64,000 nt of DNA from JAQUBU01 sp036677685 (GTDB lineage Bacteria; Bacillota; Syntrophomonadia; Syntrophomonadales; Syntrophomonadaceae). The position numbers were made by a program, and so were the translations under genes. Positions 57,705-64,000 of this stretch are shown here, piece after piece. The notes beneath the pieces were generated by a model, which saw only the letters and a program-made list of their open reading frames with translations, was not told the origin of the DNA and did no database searches. The stretch spans positions 1 to 64,000 of the forward strand of contig JAVBWA010000004.1 of assembly GCA_036677685.1 (NCBI GenBank), in the 5' to 3' direction. Position 1 is the stretch's first letter; the number at the start of each line of letters is the position of its first letter.

Positions 57705-59204
57705 ATGCTAAACAAAGTTAAAGACTACATAGTTAAATACCAGCTGATTAATGAGGGCGACTATTTGATAGTGGCTGTTTCCGGCGGGCCGGATTCCATG
57801 GCCTTGCTGCATATTATGAAAGAACTGCAGGGGATCTGGAGTTTTAAACTGGCAGCCGCCCATCTTAATCATGGCTTACGTGAGGATGCGCAGGCGGAGG
57901 CGGAAATGGTTCGCCAGCACTGCCTGAAATGGAGTATTCCTTTCCATGCTCGAATAGTCGATATCCGCAGGGCAGCCCGGGAGGGGAAAAAATCTCTGGA
58001 AGAAGCCGGGCGCGACTGTCGGTATGCGTTTTTTTATGAATTACTGGCCGAACTGGGTGCCAACAAAATTGCTACTGCCCACCACCAGGGTGATATGGCG
58101 GAAACCGTGTTGCTGCATTTCCTGCGTGGCAGCGGTATTAAAGGCCTGCGCGGAATTATACCCGGGCAGGGTACTCTGATTCGTCCTTTACTGGCAGTCA
58201 GTAAAACCGAAATATTTTCCTATCTGGAAGTTAATAATATCAAATATGCCATAGACCAAAGCAATTATGATCTGTCATTTTTGCGCAACCGCATCCGTCA
58301 TCAGTTAATACCTGAGTTGCAGCACGAATACAACCCGCGCATCGTCGAAGCTCTCAACCGCCTGGGAGAAATGGCGAGAGAGGATAATGAAGCTTTGGAA
58401 ATCGCCACCCGGTGCTATTGGGACCGTCTGCTGATCAAAAAAAGTTCGGAACGCATAATAATAAATAAAATTATGCTTGGGGAACTGCATTCTGCCTACC
58501 AGAGCCGCATTATACGTGAGGCACTTTTTTGTTTAACGGGAGAAGCAGGTTGGGAGCATCAGGATGTACTGAGCGTAAAAGAACTTGCCTTGAAGCCGGG
58601 ATCTTCCAAAACTATCCGATTAAAAAATGGCGTCACCGTAAATGCTGTTTATAAAGAACTGCATTTTTACCTGCGGGTTCCGGGAGTTATTTCATTTAAT
58701 TATGAGCTTAGCATCCCGGGTCGCCTTGATATTCCGGAAATTGGATATAGCTATGTTTTTAAGATTGAGGAAGTGGGAGAATTTAATTCTTCAATCTGCG
58801 AGGATACAAGTACAGGGGCGGCAGCAAGTAGCTGTTATAATACCGGTGGGGGCAGAGAGTTTTCCTCTTCACACCTTGCCCCTAAAACCTCAATTAAACA
58901 GGATGTGTGCCTGGATTTTGATAAACTCAAAAAACCCTTGTTTATTCGCTCAAGGCAAAATGGCGACCGTTTTCATCCTCTGGGGATAAAGGGCAGCAAA
59001 AAAATCAAAGACTATTTTATCGATATCAAACTGCCATTAAACGAAAGAAATAAAGTGCCCATTTTGGCAGCGGATAATGAGATATATGCTTTGCTTGATT
59101 TTAAGGTTTCCCGGCTGGCGTCTGTAAGTCGGGAAACCCAAAGAATCCTGAGGATAAGTAAAGAGGAATGCGTTAGAAGCAGCTTGGAGGGCTTAGTAGA
59201 ATAA
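57705..59204 (+). CDS. tilS: tRNA(Ile) lysidine synthetase
   Basis: A 499-residue N-type ATP pyrophosphatase that converts C34 of tRNA(Ile) to lysidine. The PP-loop SGGPDSMALLH lies near residue 26-36; HLNHGLREDA near 58 and RNRIRHQLIPEL near 195 are TilS signatures. The C-terminal domain ends with RSRQNGDRFHPLGIKGSKKI then KDYFIDIKLPL. ATG 57705 follows AAGGGAAG; the frame is open upstream through the R1 repeat, which would add 66 non-conserved residues. hpt, usually next, is absent. Confidence 0.95.
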   Translation: MLNKVKDYIVKYQLINEGDYLIVAVSGGPDSMALLHIMKELQGIWSFKLAAAHLNHGLREDAQAEAEMVRQHCLKWSIPFHARIVDIRRAAREGKKSLEEAGRDCRYAFFYELLAELGANKIATAHHQGDMAETVLLHFLRGSGIKGLRGIIPGQGTLIRPLLAVSKTEIFSYLEVNNIKYAIDQSNYDLSFLRNRIRHQLIPELQHEYNPRIVEALNRLGEMAREDNEALEIATRCYWDRLLIKKSSERIIINKIMLGELHSAYQSRIIREALFCLTGEAGWEHQDVLSVKELALKPGSSKTIRLKNGVTVNAVYKELHFYLRVPGVISFNYELSIPGRLDIPEIGYSYVFKIEEVGEFNSSICEDTSTGAAASSCYNTGGGREFSSSHLAPKTSIKQDVCLDFDKLKKPLFIRSRQNGDRFHPLGIKGSKKIKDYFIDIKLPLNERNKVPILAADNEIYALLDFKVSRLASVSRETQRILRISKEECVRSSLEGLVE

Positions 59205-59304
59205 CAAGACCGACACATTTTATGGAAGTAAAAAGGCTCCTTAATTGCAGCTGGACCTTAATTAGGCATAAAGTTGTTTCCTCAAGCAATAGTTTGGGCT
59301 TTGA

Positions 59305-59333
59305 TTGAAAATGAACCGTATATATGCTACAAT
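59305..59333 (+). promoter_or_regulatory. Sigma-A promoter of ftsH
   Basis: TTGAAA (59305-59310), 17 bases, TACAAT (59328-59333), both five of six, 40 bases before the ftsH start. Confidence 0.75.
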
Positions 59334-59372
59334 ATGACGCAAATTCTCGGGTTTTCAACAGGAGGAAAAATT

Positions 59373-61193
59373 TTGGATAAAGCTCTAAAAAATATTGCCA
59401 TATATGTACTGATAGTATTGCTGGCCCTTTTTGCAATGAAATTGACTACCAAATCCAATGACAAGGTCAACGAGCTTACTGAACCCCAGTTTTACAGCCA
59501 GGTTGAACAAGGCCGGGTTAAGACCGCAAACGTGGAAGCAGCTGAAGAGGTTTACAATATAACCGGTCAATTAAAAGATAATAGCAGCTATAAGACTACG
59601 GTTTCCAAGGAAACCAACATCATGACTCTTTTACTGGAAAAGAAAGTCGATTATTCGACCCATCCAGTACCGCCGCCATCCATATGGATGACGCTCCTGA
59701 CAACTTTATTTCCCATCATAATTCTGATCGTCTTTTTGCTCTTCATTATGAATCAGACTCAGGGTGGGGGCGGCCGGGTAATGCAGTTCGGCAAAAGCAA
59801 AGCCCGCCTGATGACCGGCGAAGAAGTAAAGGTTACTTTCAAAGATGTGGCCGGAGCCGAGGAAGCCAAAGAGGAAATGGCGGAAGTAGTAGAATTTCTC
59901 AAGAATCCACAGAAATTTTTGCAAATGGGTGCCAAGATTCCCCGGGGGGTCTTGCTTTTTGGAGCACCGGGCACCGGTAAAACCTTGATGGCCAAAGCGG
60001 TAGCCGGGGAAGCCGGAGTGCCCTTCTTTTCCATCAGCGGTTCCGATTTCGTGGAAATGTTTGTTGGGGTTGGAGCAGCCCGGGTTAGGGATCTCTTCGA
60101 ACAGGCCAAGAAAAATTCGCCCTGTATCGTATTTATTGATGAAATTGATGCCGTAGGGCGGCAGCGTGGCGCCGGATTGGGCGGCGGCCATGATGAAAGA
60201 GAGCAGACTTTGAATCAGCTCCTGGTCGAAATGGATGGTTTCAGCACCAGTGAATCCATAATTGTGATGGCTTCAACCAACCGGCCGGATATACTGGACC
60301 CGGCTCTCTTGCGGCCGGGCCGTTTTGACCGCCATATACTTATTGACCGGCCGGATGTAAAAGGCCGGGAAGCTATTCTTAAGGTTCATGTCAAGGATAA
60401 ACCCCTGGAGGAAGAAATTAAACTGGATATACTGGCCAAAAGAACTCCCGGTTTCACTGGAGCGGACCTGGCCAATATGGTAAACGAAGCAGCTTTGCTG
60501 TCAGCCCGGAAAGACAAGAAAAAGATAGGTATGGAGGAACTGGAGGAATCCATTGAGCGTGTAATCGCCGGACCTGAGAAAAAAAGCCGGGTTATATCCG
60601 AAAAAGAAAAGAAGCTGGTGGCTTATCACGAAGGTGGTCACGCGGTAGTTGGCTATTTCCTGCCTAATACCGATAAAGTGCATAAAATATCCATAATCCC
60701 CCGCGGCCGGGCTGGAGGCTATACCCTTTTGCTGCCTGAAGAAGACCGCAATTACATCACTCGTTCCTACCTGCTAGATGAAGTTACTGCCCTTTTGGGT
60801 GGCCGGGTTGCGGAAGCCCTGGTTTTAAACGATATCAGCACCGGAGCGCAAAATGATCTGGAAAGAGCCAGCGGCATAGTACGTAAGATGATTACTGAAT
60901 ATGGAATGTCAGAAGAACTCGGGCCTATTACTTTCGGGCACAAAAGCGAAGAGGTTTTCCTGGGACGTGATATATCCCGGGACCGCAACTATTCAGATGC
61001 CATAGCCTATGCCATTGATAAAGAAGCCAGCCAGTATATCGAAAACAGTTATCAAAAAGCCGAAACTATTCTGAAGGAAAATATGGCTAAGCTGCACCAG
61101 GTAGCAGCCCGTCTAATAGAGAAGGAGACTATAGAAGCGGAAGAATTCGAACAGATCATGATAGATCAAAAGCCGGATGAGACCCTGGAGTAA
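59373..61193 (+). CDS. ftsH: ATP-dependent zinc metalloprotease FtsH
   Basis: A 606-residue membrane-bound AAA+ protease. Two membrane helices flank a small extracellular domain (about 8-27 and 105-125). Walker A GAPGTGKT near 197, Walker B CIVFIDEIDA near 253, the SRH region RPDILDPALLRPGRFD near 303, and the zinc site HEGGH near 422 with the third ligand Asp in TGAQNDLERA near 493. TTG 59373 with AGGAGG at 59360-59365; the frame is open upstream but without a ribosome site. Confidence 0.97.
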   Translation: MDKALKNIAIYVLIVLLALFAMKLTTKSNDKVNELTEPQFYSQVEQGRVKTANVEAAEEVYNITGQLKDNSSYKTTVSKETNIMTLLLEKKVDYSTHPVPPPSIWMTLLTTLFPIIILIVFLLFIMNQTQGGGGRVMQFGKSKARLMTGEEVKVTFKDVAGAEEAKEEMAEVVEFLKNPQKFLQMGAKIPRGVLLFGAPGTGKTLMAKAVAGEAGVPFFSISGSDFVEMFVGVGAARVRDLFEQAKKNSPCIVFIDEIDAVGRQRGAGLGGGHDEREQTLNQLLVEMDGFSTSESIIVMASTNRPDILDPALLRPGRFDRHILIDRPDVKGREAILKVHVKDKPLEEEIKLDILAKRTPGFTGADLANMVNEAALLSARKDKKKIGMEELEESIERVIAGPEKKSRVISEKEKKLVAYHEGGHAVVGYFLPNTDKVHKISIIPRGRAGGYTLLLPEEDRNYITRSYLLDEVTALLGGRVAEALVLNDISTGAQNDLERASGIVRKMITEYGMSEELGPITFGHKSEEVFLGRDISRDRNYSDAIAYAIDKEASQYIENSYQKAETILKENMAKLHQVAARLIEKETIEAEEFEQIMIDQKPDETLE

Positions 61194-61362
61194 ATTTTGA
61201 ATTAAATTCTTAATTTTGCTTTTGCCCGCAGGGTAAATTAATTAAGAAATGCTCTGCATTTCTTCTAATTTGCATATATAATAAAAGCAAAAGAAATTAA
61301 AGGAATACGTTGTATTCCTTCCTTAATTCATAATTCAAAACTAAGAATTCAAAATTAAATAG
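61194..61362. repeat. R3 element, AT-rich inverted ends (ftsH-HD gap)
   Basis: Left: GAATTAAATTCTTAATTTTG; right: AATTCATAATTCAAAACTAAG then AATTCAAAATTA, inverted. The interior TTTTGCCCGCAGGGTAAATT and AAATGCTCTGCATTTCTT match the copy at 10.77 kb. It also has GGAATACGTTGTATTCC (61301-61317), a palindromic hairpin. Confidence 0.7.
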
Positions 61363-61372
61363 AGGTGAATAT

Positions 61373-61897
61373 ATGAAACGGGTAGAGCTTTTAATTAATG
61401 ACAGCCTTTACAAAGAATATATGCGCCGTAACCGAGACGAAGAGCTGGAACCGAAATTCTGCCAGCATGATTTTCAACATCATCTGGATGTAGCGCGAAT
61501 TGCCTATATCCTGGTTCTGGAACATAGCGATCTTAATTATTTTATAAAAGAAAATAGTTTAAGCGGTAAACTGGCGGGTAAGGAAGTAATATATACCGCC
61601 GGTTTTTTGCATGATATAGGAAAATGGCAGGAGTACAGAACCGGGATTGACCATGCTTCATTCGGAGCTCGTCTGGCCCGGGAAATTTTGCCGCGTGCTT
61701 TTTTTAATGCCAATGAGGTGGAGATAATCAGCCGGGCAGTTTATGAGCACCGGAATATCAGCAAAGATATGAGCTTCTTGGGAGAAATACTGCACCGGGC
61801 CGACAACCTGTCGAGAGCCTGTGCCCAGTGTGAATGTCATGAACAATGCCCCAAATTCAAAAATAAAGAACTGACTATAAGCAGCTTTGAATACTAA
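61373..61897 (+). CDS. HD domain protein
   Basis: A 174-residue HD-superfamily metal-dependent phosphohydrolase. The metal site includes HDFQHHLDVARIAYILV near 28 and GFLHDIGKWQEYR near 80, with YEHRNISKD near 123. The C-terminus adds a cysteine cluster CAQCECHEQCPKF near 148, unusual for simple HD proteins and possibly metal-binding. ATG with AGAGGTG upstream. Substrate unknown; nucleotides are typical. Confidence 0.87.
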   Translation: MKRVELLINDSLYKEYMRRNRDEELEPKFCQHDFQHHLDVARIAYILVLEHSDLNYFIKENSLSGKLAGKEVIYTAGFLHDIGKWQEYRTGIDHASFGARLAREILPRAFFNANEVEIISRAVYEHRNISKDMSFLGEILHRADNLSRACAQCECHEQCPKFKNKELTISSFEY

Positions 61898-61899
61898 CT

Positions 61900-62341
61900 G
61901 GGCGTAAGGAGTGAGGGATAAGGGGTGAGGAGTCATCATCGCCTGGAGGCTTGGCAAGAAGCCATGACCCTGGTAAAGCAGGTTTACTCAGTTACCAATA
62001 CCTTTCCCAAAGATGAGATATATGGATTGGTTAATCAGATGAGGCGTTCTGCAGTATCGGTTCCAAGCAATATAGCGGAAGGTGCTGCACGCGACAGCAA
62101 TCCTGAATTTGTCCGCTTTTTGACCATTGCCCGAGGATCTCTTAGCGAATTGGAAACCCAGTTAATTATAGCCAGGGATCTCGCTTACACAAACGATGAT
62201 CAAATCTTAACTCAAGTTGACAGAGTATTTGCCTTAATCGGCGGGTTGATAAACAGCATTAAGAAGAAGTTATAACAATGTTGATTTTAAAGGGAAAAGC
62301 GTGATCTACCCCTTACGCCTAACCCCTCACCCCTTACCAAT
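61900..62341. repeat. R4 repeat unit enclosing a four-helix-bundle gene
   Basis: Left: GGGCGTAAGGAGTGAGGGAT (61900-61919) then AAGGGGTGAGGAG. Right: CCCCTTACGCCTAACCCCTC (62309-62328) and ACCCCTTACC, inverted. Unlike the other R4 units it contains a real gene (61925-62275), whose GTG start lies within the left end. Confidence 0.7.
61925..62275 (+). CDS. Four-helix-bundle protein (23S rRNA IVP / Avd-like)
   Basis: A 116-residue four-helix-bundle protein of the S23 family: LEAWQEAMTLVKQVYSVTNT near 7, FPKDEIYGLVNQMRRSAVSV then PSNIAEGAAR near 45, and FLTIARGSLSELETQLIIAR near 66. Relatives are encoded in 23S rRNA intervening sequences and, as Avd, in diversity-generating retroelements; here no reverse transcriptase or rRNA is next to it. 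GTG 61925 with GATAAGG upstream. Its function is unknown. It is set inside an R4 repeat pair. Confidence 0.9.
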   Translation: MRSHHRLEAWQEAMTLVKQVYSVTNTFPKDEIYGLVNQMRRSAVSVPSNIAEGAARDSNPEFVRFLTIARGSLSELETQLIIARDLAYTNDDQILTQVDRVFALIGGLINSIKKKL

Positions 62342-62361
62342 CAAGCGACCGGAGGGAGCAA

Positions 62362-63555
62362 ATGAACGGACATCATGCGGTTATGATACGGAATAAAGTG
62401 GAAGCCCGGGGCTTTTTACAGGAAATTGGGGTTGATGACGGTGCTTATACCTACTTGCTCCCCAAGGCAGTCTACCGCTGCATAAAATTGAAACAAATAC
62501 CCTGCCGGCCCGCCAATATCATTAAACAGGAAATGCTGTCCAAAGGGGGAGAAGCTGCGGTCAAGCGCGATGCGCTAAATTTAGAGGGCAGCACGGATGT
62601 GCTGCTGATGGGCAGCCTCAAACATTACCGCCTGCTCCTTCAAAAATTACGGCTGCAGCCTTTCGGCCTCAAGAAACTCGCAAGTGAAATTCAAAAAATA
62701 TTGGATAATATGGAAGGACCTCCCTGCAAGCTGGTTTTAAACAACGGGCAGACCCTGGAAATGGGCGCCCGCACTTTAATAATGGGAATATTAAATATTA
62801 CCCCCGACTCCTTTTCGGACGGGGGTAAATTCATGTATAAGGAAAAGGCTGTGGAACACGCCCTGCAGATGTGTGAAGAAGGTGCAGATATAATTGATAT
62901 TGGAGGGGCTTCATCACGCCCGGGATCCCAAATAGCAACGCAAGAGGAGGAAATACAGCGGGTTTTGCCGGTGGTGGAAGAACTGGCCGGACAGGGTTTA
63001 ATCATTTCAGTAGATACCTTCCGGGCGGAAGTTGCCAGGCTTTGCCTGGAAGCCGGTGCCCATATAATCAATGACATCGGCCGACTGCAGCTTGACCCTG
63101 GACTCTTGCCGGTAATTGCAGCCGCTCAGGCTCCGATAATCTTGATGGACAATCGCATGCAGTTCGATCAGGACAAGCCCTATAATGATCTTATCAGCGA
63201 TATCATAAGTGATTTGCAGGAATCCATAAGCCAGGCGGTAAACGCAGGGCTGGAAGAAAGCCGGATAATTATCGACCCCGGGATAGGTTTCGGCAAGACC
63301 ACGGCGCAAAACCGCTTGCTCATCAAGCGCCTGGAGGAGTTTAAAAGCCTGGGTAAACCGATTTTAGTGGGGGCTTCCCGCAAGAGATTTATTGGTCAGA
63401 CCCTGGGGCTGGAAGTTGACCAGAGACTGGAAGGCAGTTTGGGGGTAGCGGCTATGAGCATAATGAACGGAGCCGATATAATAAGAGTTCATGATGTTAG
63501 GGAAAGCAAAAGAGTCGCTCAAATCTGCGATGCGGTGATGCAGGAAAATGGATAA
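62362..63555 (+). CDS. folP: Dihydropteroate synthase with N-terminal extension
   Basis: A 397-residue enzyme that joins pABA to the pterin diphosphate in folate synthesis. The TIM-barrel DHPS domain spans about 150-395: MGILNITPDSFSDGGKF near 147, DIGGASSRPGS near 178, ISVDTFRAEVARLC near 213, IIDPGIGFGKT near 302 and GASRKRFIG near 334. The first about 135 residues are an extra domain, a form seen in Clostridia of this kind; normal DHPS is about 270-280 residues. ATG with GGAGGGAG upstream. folB overlaps its end by 8 bases. Confidence 0.95.
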   Translation: MNGHHAVMIRNKVEARGFLQEIGVDDGAYTYLLPKAVYRCIKLKQIPCRPANIIKQEMLSKGGEAAVKRDALNLEGSTDVLLMGSLKHYRLLLQKLRLQPFGLKKLASEIQKILDNMEGPPCKLVLNNGQTLEMGARTLIMGILNITPDSFSDGGKFMYKEKAVEHALQMCEEGADIIDIGGASSRPGSQIATQEEEIQRVLPVVEELAGQGLIISVDTFRAEVARLCLEAGAHIINDIGRLQLDPGLLPVIAAAQAPIILMDNRMQFDQDKPYNDLISDIISDLQESISQAVNAGLEESRIIIDPGIGFGKTTAQNRLLIKRLEEFKSLGKPILVGASRKRFIGQTLGLEVDQRLEGSLGVAAMSIMNGADIIRVHDVRESKRVAQICDAVMQENG

Positions 63556-63922
63556 AATAATTGCCCGGGGACTTAAATTCAAAGGCTGTCATGGGGTTCT
63601 GGAGATTGAGCAGCAAACCCCCCAGGATTTTATAATTGATCTGGAGCTTTATTTGGACCTTGCCCCGGCTGGATTAAAAGATGAGCTGGAGCTTACGGTG
63701 GATTACGATCAAGTATTTCATGCGGTACGAAAGATTGTAGAAAATAAATCGTATAAGCTTATTGAAACTCTGGCAGAAAATATAGCCCGGGCCATCTTGG
63801 AAAAATTCGTGGTAAGCGCGGTTGAAGTTACGGTTTATAAACCAAATGCACCGGTAGACGGAATTTTTGATTATTTTGCCGTAAAAATAATGAGGCGAAA
63901 AGATACTCCCACGCTTTTTTAG
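63548..63922 (+). CDS. folB: Dihydroneopterin aldolase
   Basis: A 124-residue folate enzyme. The start DKIIARGLKFKGCHGVLEIE and QDFIIDLELYLDL, VDYDQVFHAVRKIVE near 57, and KLIETLAENIARAILEKF near 74 are typical, as is VTVYKPNAPVDGIFDYFAVK near 98. The catalytic glutamate and lysine are in these motifs. ATG overlapping folP by 8 bases. The last about ten residues (MRRKDTPTLF) and the stop come from an R1 repeat, so the native C-terminus is altered. Confidence 0.95.
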   Translation: MDKIIARGLKFKGCHGVLEIEQQTPQDFIIDLELYLDLAPAGLKDELELTVDYDQVFHAVRKIVENKSYKLIETLAENIARAILEKFVVSAVEVTVYKPNAPVDGIFDYFAVKIMRRKDTPTLF

Positions 63923-64000
63923 CGCTCAGGTTCTTATTAACAAAACAGCAGCGGGTTTCTGATCTCCCGCCTCGTTGCAGCGGTGTGTTCCGCTCCGCAG
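63888..64000 (+). repeat. R1 element, forward, inside the folB end, cut by the window
   Basis: TAATGAGGCGAAAAGATACTC inside folB, then GCTTTTTTAGCGC, AACAAAACAGCAGCGGG, CCCGCCTCGTTGCAGCGGTG and GTGTTCCGCTCCGCAG at the window edge. The TAA is out of phase with folB, which therefore reads 13 codons into the element. Confidence 0.85.

Noticed and set aside
61925..62275. Diversity-generating retroelement (Avd)
   Set aside because: The four-helix-bundle gene has no reverse transcriptase, template repeat or variable-repeat gene nearby in the window.

Overview
The window is a low-to-mid GC, endospore-forming Firmicutes (Clostridia) chromosome segment. It starts in the 3' end of a 23S rRNA gene with its 5S gene, then follows the origin-proximal gene order known from Bacillus: gin, Orn/Lys/Arg decarboxylase, tmk, yaaR, holB, ricT, yabA, yabB, rsmI, abrB, metG, tatD, yabE, rsmA, veg, ispE, glmU, prs, pth, fin, mfd, spoVT, spoVB, mazG, rqcP, yabP, yabQ, divIC, yabR, spoIIE, tilS, ftsH, folP, folB. 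Protein style, many TTG/GTG starts and the repeat content suggest a Syntrophomonas-like member of the Clostridia. That is an impression from the sequence, not a database match.

Layout. 1-0.75 kb: 23S end and 5S, with a duplicated 5S leader. 1-4 kb: lipid kinase, thioesterase, ferredoxin, a CGGC-domain protein and the tail of a broken hcp gene. 4.3-19.4 kb: the conserved replication, translation and RNA-modification block, with a parS-like site at 7.17 kb. 19.8-25.7 kb: an accessory cluster of three glycosyltransferases (one CgeB-like), a zinc-ribbon protein and proteins that look like spore-surface or SPOCS-type proteins. Four sites in this cluster fit the mother-cell sigma-K promoter pattern, so I read it as a spore-surface glycosylation locus. 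26-37.4 kb: patatin, a small RHH protein, spoIIR, ispE, a GntR regulator, an NTP transferase, glmU, prs, pth, fin and mfd. 37.4-44.6 kb: an inserted, reverse-strand GerA-type germination locus with one A, two B and two C subunits plus two small membrane proteins. 44.8-64 kb: the spoVT to folB block.

Four families of short non-coding repeats fill most intergenic gaps. R1 (about 75-190 bp, about 15 copies) starts with TAACGAGGCG, ends with a GCAGTTTC hairpin and GATGCTTAA, and often begins exactly at the TAA stop codon of the upstream gene; in ispE and folB it supplies the last codons. R2 is a large imperfect hairpin ending in CAGACCGAGC. R3 is bracketed by AT-rich inverted ends (GAATTCTTAATT). 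R4 is bracketed by purine-rich inverted ends (GGCGTAAGGGGTGAGG); one R4 copy encloses a four-helix-bundle (S23/Avd-like) gene.

Sporulation is the connecting theme: Gin, Fin, SpoIIR, SpoIIE, SpoVT, SpoVB, YabP, YabQ, YhcN/YlaJ-type lipoprotein, Ger proteins and the putative coat-glycosylation cluster. Recognisable promoter patterns for sigma-F (gin), Spo0A/sigma-A (spoIIE, 21-bp spacer), sigma-G (spoVT) and sigma-K (glycosylation cluster) agree with the expected stage for each gene.
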